Shown piece by piece: positions 51,737-60,259 of a DNA stretch of 64,000 nt. Within the stretch, counting starts at the first letter, position 1. Each line of letters starts with the position of its first letter. The DNA comes from Cellulophaga sp. BC115SP. Lineage in GTDB: Bacteria; Bacteroidota; Bacteroidia; Cytophagales; Spirosomataceae. The notes under the pieces were generated by a model. The model ran no database searches and was not told the DNA's origin. It saw only the letters and a list, made by a program, of their open reading frames with translations. The DNA lies in contig NZ_JAAALB010000003.1 in assembly GCF_009905545.1 (NCBI RefSeq), positions 248,001 through 312,000 of the forward strand. Direction: 5' to 3'. The position numbers and the translations under genes were made by a program.

Positions 51737-53024
51737 TCAATTTGATGATTCTATCAAGAAAAAACTTGATGGAATTCAGCCCACTTTTCAGGAGGAAGAT
51801 TGGGACAAATTCCAAGCTTTCGCTCAAGCCCACCAAGTACCATACTGGAAAGTACTTGTGAGCAAACAAGCAATGTATATTGCCGCTAGCATTACGATTG
51901 TGAGTCTACTTTTTACCACCTTAACCCAATACTATGCAAAAAAAGATTTACAGCAACAATTAATTTCAGTAACAGAAACAAAGGATAGCCTTTTGGTGGA
52001 AAAGCAAATGCTAGCCCAGCAAGTAGAACAACAAGAACAAAAAAATGTTGAATTAGCTCTTGCTTTAAGTACTAGCCAAAACCAAGAAAAACAATTGAAA
52101 GCCTCTGTTCAACGATTGAATATGGAGAAGCATCCATCAACTGAAGCTGACTTTAGCTCAGGTGACTGGCAGGTGGCTCATCAGGGTTCTTTACACAAAG
52201 GGCAAACTGCGATTGGAAATACTGAAAGAGATAGTCAAGGAAACTTGATTGTTAAGAGTGCTGATGAATCTGAAGAATCGATTGCGAAAAATTTGGCTAT
52301 TCCAGATTGGCGTAAGTTGAAGTCCAAAACATGGAAATTGGACTCGGCCGATACCAAGGCTCAGATTTCGAAGACTAATTTTACTTATTACGAACCTGAA
52401 GATACCACGCAAGGTCCACAACGAATGCGTTTCTCGCTAGCCGATGCCTATGTGCGTGCTGGTGTTGGAGGTGTGGTATCAAAAGCGCAATTGGGTGTTG
52501 GAGCACATGTGGAGTTGTTTTTGGATAAGCGTTTGAGTATCACTGCGGGTATTCAATATTCGCAATTAGCTGTACAGCGTTATCCAAATGACGATCATTT
52601 TAAAATGCGCAACGATTTTGATTTTAGAGTAAATTTTGCTCCTAAAATTCCATTTGGCTCACCAATCAAGAACATTGAGGAACAAAGTACACTGGTACAA
52701 GTTCCAATCCGAATTGGCTATTATTTGCCGTTAAAGAGTGATTTTTATCTACTTGGGAAGGTAGGAACAGACTTAGATATTTCTGGTACCAGAAGAGTAG
52801 ATTTTGATTTTAGAGATAAAAATATTGAACAAACGGTCAATAATGTCAATTCGTCAATAGAGACCAAATTGTTCAACAATTATGTGGTTTCATTGGGCAT
52901 GGAGAAGCGTTTTAATAATTTCTCGATACAACTGACACCAACTTATATTTTCGAACAAAAAAGTGTGAATTATCGTAAAGATTATGGATTAGGAGGGGAG
53001 TTGAAGTTGAATTACACTTTTTAA
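51726..53024 (+). CDS. putative dual-membrane-spanning anti-sigma factor (Dma-like)
   Basis: A 432-residue protein with an unusual layout. It has a short cytoplasmic head (about 1-46, MKTDQFDDSIKKKLDGIQPT...EEDWDKF), one membrane helix (about 48-68) and a coiled coil rich in Gln/Glu (about 70-135, KQMLAQQVEQQEQKNVELAL). A linker (about 138-225) leads to an outer-membrane-type beta-barrel (about 230-432, AGVGGVVSKAQLGVGAHVEL, LSITAGIQYSQL, final strand GGELKLNYTF). This matches my memory of Dma1 of Bacteroides thetaiotaomicron, an anti-sigma factor spanning both membranes. It overlaps the sigma gene, so it is the likely partner. Family membership rests on layout. Confidence 0.75.
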   Translation: MKTDQFDDSIKKKLDGIQPTFQEEDWDKFQAFAQAHQVPYWKVLVSKQAMYIAASITIVSLLFTTLTQYYAKKDLQQQLISVTETKDSLLVEKQMLAQQVEQQEQKNVELALALSTSQNQEKQLKASVQRLNMEKHPSTEADFSSGDWQVAHQGSLHKGQTAIGNTERDSQGNLIVKSADESEESIAKNLAIPDWRKLKSKTWKLDSADTKAQISKTNFTYYEPEDTTQGPQRMRFSLADAYVRAGVGGVVSKAQLGVGAHVELFLDKRLSITAGIQYSQLAVQRYPNDDHFKMRNDFDFRVNFAPKIPFGSPIKNIEEQSTLVQVPIRIGYYLPLKSDFYLLGKVGTDLDISGTRRVDFDFRDKNIEQTVNNVNSSIETKLFNNYVVSLGMEKRFNNFSIQLTPTYIFEQKSVNYRKDYGLGGELKLNYTF

Positions 53025-53056
53025 GAAAGAATCATTTTGAATTTTAGATAGAGGCT

Positions 53057-53095
53057 AAAGCCTGTCGTCCTTATCGAGATGGCAGGCTTTTTTGT
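53057..53095 (+). terminator. intrinsic terminator after the anti-sigma gene
   Basis: AAAGCCTG (53057-53064) pairs with CAGGCTTT (53083-53090), followed by further T. Confidence 0.8.
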
Positions 53096-53115
53096 TGTTT
53101 TAAAGTAAGGATCAT

Positions 53116-53313
53116 AAAAAAAGCTAATCAAAAATTAGAAGATCCTGTGCACTGGATGTCCTAATTTGTGATTAGCTTTTGGGAAGCACTCAAGCATATT
53201 AGCTCATAGACTAATTTATGGACTGTTTGAGTGACTCGACATTAACACTATGCTCATGAGGCTTCTTTAATCCCCGCCATTGAATTAAAGAGCTATGACG
53301 TGCTTGTGATTAT
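53116..53313 (-). ncRNA. candidate structured small RNA, about 200 bases
   Basis: This stretch lies between the terminators of the two flanking genes, so neither explains it. On the minus strand an exact -7 box (TACCTTTG) precedes it, and an intrinsic terminator with a 12-base stem (AAAAGCTAATCA/TGATTAGCTTTT, 53119-53180) and seven T ends it. Inside, 53261-53293 folds into a 12-pair stem with one bulged A and an eight-base loop. CACTCAA/TTGAGTG (53187-53233) encloses a second nested stem. No reading frame of note is present. Its length suggests 6S RNA, but I could not build the 6S structure, so the identity is open. Confidence 0.55.
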
Positions 53314-53318
53314 TGATT

Positions 53319-53326
53319 CAAAGGTA
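53319..53326 (-). promoter_or_regulatory. -7 box of the candidate small RNA
   Basis: TACCTTTG on the minus strand is an exact TAnnTTTG match, about 6 bases before the predicted RNA start. Confidence 0.5.
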
Positions 53327-53478
53327 CTCAGTTTATGTTTTGAAAAAATAGCGGAGATATGAACAGCACGATAAATGCAATGAACAGGCGATTTTAAATA
53401 ACAAACAGTTTTTGAATGTATGGTTACAATTATTTACGAATAGGAAATAGGCTCAGAAAGGCATACAGGAGAAGAAAA

Positions 53479-53546
53479 ACAAAAAGCATTTGCCCTGAAC
53501 ATAATAAGTATAAACACTTATTATGTCTAGAGCAAATGCTTTTGAA
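53479..53546 (-). terminator. large hairpin terminator of rho
   Basis: AAAAGCATTTGC (53482-53493) pairs with GCAAATGCTTTT (53532-53543), and CATAATAAGT/ACTTATTATG forms an inner stem. T-rich sequence follows on the minus strand. Confidence 0.85.
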
Positions 53547-53565
53547 TATATACGGAGATAATCTA

Positions 53566-55320
53566 TTAGCGATTCATCGAAGCTAAAAACTCTTCGTTGC
53601 TGCGGGTATTTCTCATTTGTTGTAACAAGAAGTCCATTGCCTCTACCGAGTTCATGTCGCTCATGTGCTTGCGCAAAATCCAAACACGTTGTAGTGTTTC
53701 TTTGTCCATGAGTAAGTCTTCGCGACGAGTACCAGAAGCAGGTACGTCGATAGCAGGGAACATACGACGGTTAGATAACTTACGGTCGAGTTGCAATTCC
53801 ATGTTACCAGTACCTTTAAATTCTTCGAAAATAACTTCGTCCATTTTCGAACCTGTATCGATAAGGGCTGTTGCAATAATCGTTAATGAACCACCATTTT
53901 CAACATTACGAGCGGCACCGAAGAAACGTTTTGGTTTGTGAAGCGCATTGGCATCCACACCACCCGATAAGATTTTACCTGACGATGGAACGACGGTATT
54001 ATACGCACGAGCCAAACGAGTGATAGAGTCAAGAAGAATAACTACGTCATGACCACATTCAACCATACGTTTTGCTTTCTCTAGAACGATACTCGCAACC
54101 TTTACATGGCGTTCAGCTTGTTCGTCGAACGTAGATGAAATTACTTCTGCACGAACACTGCGTTGCATATCTGTAACCTCTTCAGGACGTTCATCTATCA
54201 ATAAAATTAGCAAATATACTTCAGGGTGATTTTTGGCAATAGCATTAGCAATTTCTTTCAACAAGACTGTTTTACCAGTTTTAGGCTGTGCTACAATCAT
54301 ACCACGCTGACCTTTACCAATTGGCGCAAATAAGTCAAGAATACGAGTTGAGTATTGGTCTCCTCTTGATGAAAGGTTTAATTTTTCATCAGGAAACAAC
54401 GGCGTTAGGTATTCGAAAGGAATACGATCACGAATTTCTTCGGTAGTTTTACCGTTGACAGACTCTACTCTTAAAAGGGCAAAGTATTTTTCACCTTCTT
54501 TAGGAGGACGAATCGCTCCACGAACGGTATCACCCGTTTTAAGGCCAAAAAGCTTGATTTGAGAAGGCGATACATAGATATCATCTGGAGAAGCCAAATA
54601 ATTATAATCAGCCGATCTCAAGAAACCATATCCACCATCTTGCATGATTTCGAGTACACCTTCGTTTTCGATGATACCGTCAAATTCACGGATAGCTTGA
54701 TTATAGATAGGTTTACGAACAGTAGCAGCAGTATTTGGCGCAGTGTTCGGTTTGTTGCCTTCAGGACGAATATCTGTTGGGGGATCTTGTTTAAAACCTA
54801 AATCAAAATCTTCACCTCCTGTTGTGATAAAAGAAGTATCGATGTCAGCAAATTCGTTTTCTACATCTTCTGGCAAATCGATAACAATTGGGTCTTCATC
54901 AAAATCAAAGATAATATCTTCTACCGCTTCAGTTTTGGCTTTAGGCTCTTTAGCGGTTCTTGTTCTGACGGTAGTTTCCTTTAAAGCAGGTTCCGATTTA
55001 GTAATTGGTTCTGCTTTTGCGATTGTGTTGGCTTCTGCTACAGGATTATCAACTTTTTGAATACGTTGTCTTTTTGGGCGTGGGCTGTCTGAAGCAGGGG
55101 CTGTGTCTTTCCTCACTTTTCTCTCTGGTTTTTGTTCATTTTCCATAGCATCGCTAATTGCAGGAGTCGATAACGGGGTGTTACCTTTTACCTGCTGGTC
55201 AAATATTTTATAGATGAGTTCTTTTTTTGGTAGGTCAATTGTATTGTTGATATTTAATTTTTGAGCAAGTTCACGAAGCTCCGATACGAGCTTAAACTCT
55301 AATTCTTCAATAGTATACAT
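53566..55320 (-). CDS. rho: transcription termination factor Rho, with long N-terminal extension
   Basis: A 584-residue protein, longer than the usual 420 or so. The Rho N domain (about 1-45, [20 protein letters not shown]) is separated from the RNA-binding CSD (about 225-300; RNP1 in [13 protein letters not shown]) by an acidic low-complexity insert (about 50-215). The ATPase core has the Walker A region [17 protein letters not shown], Walker B in [18 protein letters not shown], and the Q/R loops with [20 protein letters not shown]. Bacteroidota Rho proteins often carry such inserts. A large hairpin follows. Confidence 0.97.
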   Translation of the reverse strand: MYTIEELEFKLVSELRELAQKLNINNTIDLPKKELIYKIFDQQVKGNTPLSTPAISDAMENEQKPERKVRKDTAPASDSPRPKRQRIQKVDNPVAEANTIAKAEPITKSEPALKETTVRTRTAKEPKAKTEAVEDIIFDFDEDPIVIDLPEDVENEFADIDTSFITTGGEDFDLGFKQDPPTDIRPEGNKPNTAPNTAATVRKPIYNQAIREFDGIIENEGVLEIMQDGGYGFLRSADYNYLASPDDIYVSPSQIKLFGLKTGDTVRGAIRPPKEGEKYFALLRVESVNGKTTEEIRDRIPFEYLTPLFPDEKLNLSSRGDQYSTRILDLFAPIGKGQRGMIVAQPKTGKTVLLKEIANAIAKNHPEVYLLILLIDERPEEVTDMQRSVRAEVISSTFDEQAERHVKVASIVLEKAKRMVECGHDVVILLDSITRLARAYNTVVPSSGKILSGGVDANALHKPKRFFGAARNVENGGSLTIIATALIDTGSKMDEVIFEEFKGTGNMELQLDRKLSNRRMFPAIDVPASGTRREDLLMDKETLQRVWILRKHMSDMNSVEAMDFLLQQMRNTRSNEEFLASMNR

Positions 55321-55841
55321 ACGAGTAAAAAATAAGGCTGATAGTAATGAAAAGAGCCTTACAGGAAAATGGTGGTTAAGTCGTCTTTACAGTCGTACAA
55401 CAAGATGATAAATGTTACAATTAAAATTCGGAAATCTGGTACGAGGTGGAAGATAATTGTTAAGCAATTATTAGTAAGGAGCTTAACTGAAGAATATCAC
55501 TGAACAGTTATTCGTGATGCAATGATAATACCAATCTTTTAATTTGTCAAGGAGTTTGGTTATTTTTTTAAGTCTATTCCCTGTATCCTAGGCTTTTATC
55601 ATCTAATTATTTTTCTGACAATCTTAAGATAAAATGGTTTAAATCATTTCAGGAAAAATATTAAAACTTCAATCTCTATGAGCTAAAATCTTGCAATAGG
55701 ACATATCCATCTTGTCTCAAGTGCATTGCATTGAGCAAGTTAGGTTAGGTCACTCAGACAAGTTTGATGATAGTGGCAGGTATTAGAATATACGAGAATT
55801 GGCAAATTGAAGAAGACTAATAACCAAAATCAGATTGTCAT
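55321..55841. other. rho leader and gap to the Crp-family gene
   Basis: 521 bases without a gene. The part next to rho is its 5' leader, with a small AAGGCT/AGCCTT stem near 55334-55358. A possible hairpin (CTTGTCT 55711-55717 with AGACAAG 55756-55762, and CTCAA/TTGAG inside) lies near the end of the Crp-family gene. No exact -7 box for rho was found. Confidence 0.4.
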
Positions 55842-56471
55842 TTAACAAAGCTCTATTTTATTTCTGGAGAGTTTTACTTTTCCTATTTTTTCTAATTGTT
55901 TCAACAAACGAGATACCACCTCACGTGAGGTAGCGAGTTCACCAGCCAAAACTTCATGTGTGATATTGATGATAGAACTTTTACTTTGCTTGCTTTTGCG
56001 TTGCAACAAGTTGAGTAAACGTTCGTCGAGTTTATGAAATGCAATCTCATCAATGGCGTTGAGTAAATCCTCAAAACGACGCTGATAGGTCAAGAATACA
56101 AACTGTTTCCAAGTACTGTATTTACACATCCATTCTTCTACTTTTTCGACTGGGATAGTGATAAGCGTTGTCTTCTCTTCTGTAACAGCTAATATTTCAC
56201 TTTGCTTACGATCAAGACAGCAACTCAATGACATAGCGCACGAGTCCATTCCTCCCAAATAATAAAGCAGCGCTTCTCGTCCTTCATCGTCGGGACGAAG
56301 GATTTTGATGGAACCACTCAGTACAATTGGTACAGTGCGGATATAGCCTCCAGGACGCATAATTACATGACCTTCATCTAGTTCCATGTAATTTCCTATT
56401 TGTTCTAATTCATCGAGCAATCCTTTCTCGAATATGCCTATAAATTTCTCCTTTACAAAAGATAAATTCAT
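55842..56471 (-). CDS. Crp/Fnr-family regulator of the sulfide module
   Basis: 209 residues from the ATG at 56471 (MNLSFVKEKFIGIF); the in-frame extension to 56561 is not needed. The cyclic-nucleotide-type sensor domain (about 1-120) has LDEGHVIMRPGGYIRTVPIV and a Cys-rich stretch (MDSCAMSLSCCLDRK). The winged helix (about 145-209) has HEVLAGELATSREVVSRLLK and LEKIGKVKLSRNKIEL. The Cys cluster could sense sulfide, polysulfide or redox state. Matching Crp-like boxes stand before the quinone-reductase and transporter genes. Confidence 0.9.
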   Translation of the reverse strand: MNLSFVKEKFIGIFEKGLLDELEQIGNYMELDEGHVIMRPGGYIRTVPIVLSGSIKILRPDDEGREALLYYLGGMDSCAMSLSCCLDRKQSEILAVTEEKTTLITIPVEKVEEWMCKYSTWKQFVFLTYQRRFEDLLNAIDEIAFHKLDERLLNLLQRKSKQSKSSIINITHEVLAGELATSREVVSRLLKQLEKIGKVKLSRNKIELC

Positions 56472-56571
56472 GTTAAGTGTGTCTATTTTAAGTTGGGGAT
56501 AATGTTTGACAAGATACAATAATATATCAATATATGAATTACTATCAATATACTTTGTCAAGGTTTGATAT

Positions 56572-56616
56572 GAAATAAGCCAAAGAAGGGTAGTTGTGAA
56601 CTATCTTCTTTGGCTT
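56572..56616 (-). terminator. hairpin terminator after the sulfide:quinone oxidoreductase gene
   Basis: AAGCCAAAGAAG (56577-56588) pairs with CTTCTTTGGCTT (56605-56616), with TAGTT/AACTA inside. The T-run is weak. Confidence 0.65.
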
Positions 56617-56636
56617 GAAAATAAAGGGTTAGGTTA

Positions 56637-57842
56637 TTAAGCTTTTCCTGTCAAAATTCTATTCCAATACAACCATGGTAAAAGATATTTTTTGAGTAGC
56701 CACATCGTCCAGCGTGGTTTTGCTTGGTCAAAAGGGAAGGTCATTTTTGGTGTGTTACTGTAGTCAAACTCCGCTAGCATTAGTTTGCCATATTGCGTTG
56801 GGATTGGGCAAGCGCTGTAGCCCGTATATTCGGCAGTAGGAGTTTGTTGTGCCAATACTCTCAGTGTATTCTCGACAACTACAGGGGCTTGTTTGCGGAT
56901 AGCAGCCCCCGTTTTGCTACAGGGAGCATTGGTACAGTCACCAAGTGCAAAAATGTTAGAATAACGACTATGTTGCATCGTGTTTTTGTTGATTTCAACG
57001 TATCCTAGAGCATTGTTAGGATCAGCTAAAGGGCTTTTTTTGATAAAATCAGGGGCACTTTGTGGAGGCACCGCATGACACATATCGAAGTTCAGGCTTT
57101 TCTGAACAATTTCCCCCTCTGCATTTTTTTGTTCATATAAAACGGTTTTGCTTTTTCCGTCAATTGCTACGGTATTAGCGCCAAAATGCGTAAGGATATG
57201 ATTATCAGCTACAACCTTTTCTAATGTTTGTGCATATTCCTTTACGCCAAATATTACACCAGCGCCTGATATATAGTGTACTTCGCACTGGTCGAGAATA
57301 CCTTTTTTACGCCAATAATCACAAGCCAGATACATGATTTTGTGTGGCGCTCCCCCACATTTGATTGCAGTACTTGGATTGGTAAAAACAGCAACACCGC
57401 CTTTGAAGTTTTTAATAAGCTCCCACGTATATGGCGCTACATCAAATGAGTAATTACTCGTTACCTCATTTTTACCGAGTGTATCGTTTAAACCCTTGAT
57501 TTTTTGCCAATCAATCTGGATGCCAGGGGCTACTATCAAAATCTTGTAGGTATATTTCGCTCCGCTTTTACAGGTCACTTGATTTTGCTCTGGCTCAAAG
57601 GTTGCTACCGCATCTTTAATCCATGTACTTCCTGCTGGAATATAATCCTTCTCGTTTTTTTCTGTTTCGGTAATATCAAACTCGCCTGCACCCACCAAGG
57701 TCCATGCCGGTTGATAATAGTGTTTCTCTGATGGCTCAACGATACCAATAGATAATCCAGATTTTTTTTGTAACAATTGTGCTGCAACAGATAAACCTGC
57801 GTTGCCGCCACCGACTATAAGAACTTCGAATTGATTATTCAT
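56637..57842 (-). CDS. sqr: type II sulfide:quinone oxidoreductase
   Basis: 401 residues from ATG 57842 (MNNQFEVLIVGGGNAGLSVA, the FAD loop). The enzyme oxidises sulfide and passes electrons to quinone at the membrane. The redox-active Cys are Cys162 (IKCGGAPHKIMYLACDYW) and Cys345 (GYSACPIPTQYGKLMLAEFDYSNTPKMTFPFD, in two blocks), as in mitochondrial-type SQOR. The C-terminal YLLPWLYWNRILTG is the amphipathic membrane-contact region. The preceding Crp-like box and the downstream Crp-family gene suggest induction by sulfide. Assigned by motif only. Confidence 0.9.
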   Translation of the reverse strand: MNNQFEVLIVGGGNAGLSVAAQLLQKKSGLSIGIVEPSEKHYYQPAWTLVGAGEFDITETEKNEKDYIPAGSTWIKDAVATFEPEQNQVTCKSGAKYTYKILIVAPGIQIDWQKIKGLNDTLGKNEVTSNYSFDVAPYTWELIKNFKGGVAVFTNPSTAIKCGGAPHKIMYLACDYWRKKGILDQCEVHYISGAGVIFGVKEYAQTLEKVVADNHILTHFGANTVAIDGKSKTVLYEQKNAEGEIVQKSLNFDMCHAVPPQSAPDFIKKSPLADPNNALGYVEINKNTMQHSRYSNIFALGDCTNAPCSKTGAAIRKQAPVVVENTLRVLAQQTPTAEYTGYSACPIPTQYGKLMLAEFDYSNTPKMTFPFDQAKPRWTMWLLKKYLLPWLYWNRILTGKA

Positions 57843-57866
57843 GGTACAGAAATTTGGTTTTTTCTG

Positions 57867-57875
57867 CAAATTCTA
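57867..57875 (-). promoter_or_regulatory. possible -7 region of the sulfide:quinone oxidoreductase gene
   Basis: TAGAATTTG on the minus strand resembles the -7 box with one extra base. The expected start near 57860 would put the Crp-like box centre at about -42. Confidence 0.35.
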
Positions 57876-57894
57876 TAAATAAACAAAGATGTTC

Positions 57895-57910
57895 TGTGAT
57901 ATTTGTTACA
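57895..57910 (-). promoter_or_regulatory. Crp-like box before the sulfide:quinone oxidoreductase gene
   Basis: Read on the minus strand, TGTAACAAATATCACA has the TGTNA-N6-TCACA form of Crp/Fnr sites. It shares TGTAAC and ATCACA with the box at 59447. Confidence 0.6.
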
Positions 57911-57942
57911 AAGGGTAAATGTTATTTGAAAATAGATAAAAT

Positions 57943-57973
57943 GAGAAAAGCACCTTACAAGGGTGCTTTTCTC
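57943..57973 (-). terminator. intrinsic terminator of the YeeE/YedE genes
   Basis: GAGAAAAGCACC (57943-57954) pairs with GGTGCTTTTCTC (57962-57973). Confidence 0.85.
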
Positions 57974-58010
57974 TTAACTAATAATACTTTAACGTTTCGT
58001 CTTGCTGACT

Positions 58011-58508
58011 CTAGTTAGGTAACTTTTCCTTAAAATATCCATACGTCCAAGTGCCAGCAATAGCACTCAAAAGTGTAACAAGTACTGCTACAAAACCGCT
58101 ACCAATTTGAGCGAATAATGGTCCAGGACATGCGCCTGTAATAGCCCAGCCTAATCCGAAGAGTAAACCACCATAGATTTGTCCTTGTTGGAATTTTTTG
58201 GGATGAAACTCTACCGTTTCTCCTGATAGCGTTTTGATATTGAATTTTTTGATGAGAAATACCGAAATCATACCTACCACCACAGCGCTACCAATAACGC
58301 CATACATGTGGAAGCTTTGCAAACGGAACATTTCTTGAATTCTGAACCAAGAAATAATCTCTGCTTTTACGAAAACGATACCAAACATAATTCCTACGAT
58401 GAGGTATTTTAGATTAGCAAAACCGCTTTCTGAAGTTTTCATGTCGTTTGGCGCTTCGCAAACGAATTCTTCTTTTTCTACTATCGGAGTTTCAAATGTC
58501 GATTTCAT
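58011..58508 (-). CDS. YeeE/YedE-type membrane protein (DUF6691-like), small subunit
   Basis: A 165-residue protein with four predicted helices (about 28-50, 69-88, 110-130, 137-155). The signature is GLGWAITGACPGPLFAQIG, where Cys and the GPL turn mirror the sulfur-compound-binding loop of the YeeE/YedE family. The half-size protein probably pairs with the one encoded at 58596 to form a transporter for thiosulfate, sulfite or a polysulfide. It is separated by 87 bases from the upstream gene of the pair and followed by a terminator. Confidence 0.88.
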   Translation of the reverse strand: MKSTFETPIVEKEEFVCEAPNDMKTSESGFANLKYLIVGIMFGIVFVKAEIISWFRIQEMFRLQSFHMYGVIGSAVVVGMISVFLIKKFNIKTLSGETVEFHPKKFQQGQIYGGLLFGLGWAITGACPGPLFAQIGSGFVAVLVTLLSAIAGTWTYGYFKEKLPN

Positions 58509-58595
58509 GATAATATTTTATGGAAAATATATGAGAGGAAATAGGGATAACTCTTTTAACACTCTGTGCCTTTGCTCCTTTGTGCCTGTTCCCTT

Positions 58596-59168
58596 TTAAA
58601 ATAACTTAAATATCAATGGCAATAACAAGTGCGTTGAAGCAAAACCGCCAACCATAAAGCAACAAGTTGCAATGACTGATGGGACTTGTAAGTTAGAGAT
58701 ACCCATAATGGCATGTCCCGATGTACAACCTCCTGCCCAACGTGTGCCAAATCCTACCATAAAGCCACCAATTACAAAGAATATCAATCCTTTTAAACTA
58801 AAAATATTTTCAGTTGCAAAAATATCTGAAGGCATCAAGCCATTAAAGTCTTTAATCCCTAAGGCACTTAAATCTTTAATTGTTTGTGGATTGATCACAA
58901 TGGTATTTGGATTCGCTAAGAAATTGGTTGCGATAAAACCACCAATTAATACGCCAAAAACAAATACCAAATTCCAGATTTCTTTACGCCAATTGTATTT
59001 AAAAAATGGTATATCTGCTGGCATACAGGCTGCACAGATATGTCGTAATGATGAGGATATACCAAATGATTTATTTCCGATTAATAGTAGGGTAGGGACA
59101 GTGAGTCCGATTAAAGGACCTGCTACATACCAAGGCCACGGTTGTTTAATGAATTCAAGTAGTTCCAT
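58596..59168 (-). CDS. YeeE/YedE-type membrane protein, larger subunit
   Basis: A 190-residue protein with about five helices. The signature is TRWAGGCTSGHAIMGISNLQ, the loop that carries the conserved Cys of thiosulfate transporter TsuA (YeeE). A further Cys lies in RHICAACMPADI. With the smaller protein at 58011 it forms a split YeeE/YedE pair, which in many genomes lies with sulfide oxidation genes. It is preceded by an exact -7 box and a Crp-like box. Confidence 0.9.
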   Translation of the reverse strand: MELLEFIKQPWPWYVAGPLIGLTVPTLLLIGNKSFGISSSLRHICAACMPADIPFFKYNWRKEIWNLVFVFGVLIGGFIATNFLANPNTIVINPQTIKDLSALGIKDFNGLMPSDIFATENIFSLKGLIFFVIGGFMVGFGTRWAGGCTSGHAIMGISNLQVPSVIATCCFMVGGFASTHLLLPLIFKLF

Positions 59169-59417
59169 GATTATGTTTAAATTGATTATGAATAATATCT
59201 ATAGATTAAGTATTTTATTTTCTTATTTCTTAAAAGAGTATAGACTTTCTATAACGCTGAGTAATTTATTTGTAAAAAATGCTTGAAAATTAAAAGATGT
59301 CTATCAGAAGAAGTAGATAGCATAAGTATCATTTAAACAAATAGTTAGCGATATTTAGTTTCAAAAAGAATAAAGATAAGTCGTCACTGAGTAGATGATT
59401 ATTCTTTTTTGATGATA

Positions 59418-59425
59418 CAAAGTTA
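59418..59425 (-). promoter_or_regulatory. -7 box of the YeeE/YedE genes
   Basis: TAACTTTG on the minus strand is an exact match. The expected start near 59411 gives a leader of about 240 bases. Confidence 0.5.
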
Positions 59426-59446
59426 TTTTAATGATAAGGCATTAAA

Positions 59447-59462
59447 TGTAACTTTTATCACA
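59447..59462 (-). promoter_or_regulatory. Crp-like box before the YeeE/YedE genes
   Basis: TGTAACTTTTATCACA (plus-strand reading; the box is nearly symmetric). Its centre is about -43 from the expected start, the position of a class II activator site. It shares 12 of 16 bases with the box at 57895. Confidence 0.6.
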
Positions 59463-59522
59463 TAGCGCAAATTTTCTGTAAAGAGACTATTACTAATGGA
59501 TAGAATTACTTTCTTGGGTGAA

Positions 59523-59563
59523 ATAAAAAATGCCGAAAATGGTTTGACACCATCCTCGGCATT
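59523..59563 (-). terminator. intrinsic terminator of the unknown gene at 59771
   Basis: AATGCCGA (59529-59536) pairs with TCGGCATT (59556-59563), with ATGGT/ACCAT inside. Six T follow on the minus strand. It lies 210 bases past the stop codon. Confidence 0.7.
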
Positions 59564-59770
59564 CAACTACTCGGATGTAAGAAATTTGCTTACAAAAATG
59601 TTGATTAGTCTTTTGTTAACATTCAAGTTGATTGTAAAATAGCTTTAAAGTGTTGAGACACGAGATGTTAATGCAAAATAAAATTCAGCTATTCGGCTGT
59701 CAGCCATGGGCATTAGGAAAAAGTTTTTCTGCCTAATGCCTACGACTTATTGCCTAAAGCGTATGAATAC

Positions 59771-60259
59771 TTAAATGGCTACCAATTTTGTTTCTACTTT
59801 TTCTTCGTTCATGAACGACAAGTCAAGCTTGATGTTTGGCAATAATTCCTCTTCCAATTGATTTGCCCATTCATTGAGATACAGCATGACATCGTCACGG
59901 TAATTGTGGCGCATTTTGTCACGGCGCTCTAGAGGAATTCTAGCTAAAACTTTTTTATCACTCAAACGTTCTAGATTCTGTAAGTCGGATGTTGTCAAAC
60001 CATGGTTGAGCATATCTGCGATGAGAAGATCCATTGGAAGCCCGCTGGTAGGACAAAATTCCTCTACCTGTTCGCGCCAATCGCCACGGCCTTGCATCGC
60101 AAACTCATGAATTTGCGCTTTGCTAAGTTGGGTTAATTCTTGCGCCAAGTTGCCACAGTTACAACTTCCCATGTGCCCCCATTGGTATGGATTTCCGCTA
60201 GATAGCTTTTGTGCCGTACGACGCAAGGCTTGGATGAGTTCTGGATTTGCATGTGCCAT
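59771..60259 (-). CDS. conserved-looking cytoplasmic protein, unknown
   Basis: 162 residues from the ATG at 60259 (MAHANPELIQALRRTAQKL). Mostly helical and acidic. Notable: GHMGSCNCGNLAQELTQLSK (CNC motif), WREQVEEFCPTSGLPMDLLI and a charged C-terminal half. The close Cys and His residues could bind a metal, but this is speculative. No signal peptide or membrane helix. I do not recognise the family. Confidence 0.6.
   Translation of the reverse strand: MAHANPELIQALRRTAQKLSSGNPYQWGHMGSCNCGNLAQELTQLSKAQIHEFAMQGRGDWREQVEEFCPTSGLPMDLLIADMLNHGLTTSDLQNLERLSDKKVLARIPLERRDKMRHNYRDDVMLYLNEWANQLEEELLPNIKLDLSFMNEEKVETKLVAI

Larger units (their letters stand above)
59169..59770. other. control region of the sulfide module and 3' region of the unknown gene
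   Basis: 602 bases without a gene. It holds the promoter and Crp-like box of the YeeE/YedE genes (59418-59462) and a terminator for the gene at 59771 (59523-59563). A repeat-like stretch at about 59690-59765 has words like GCCTAATGCCT and TTGCCTAAAGC. Confidence 0.5.

Noticed and set aside
53116-53313. Naming the small RNA candidate as 6S RNA
   Set aside because: Length and isolation fit, but I could not form the long closing stem and central bubble of 6S RNA by eye.
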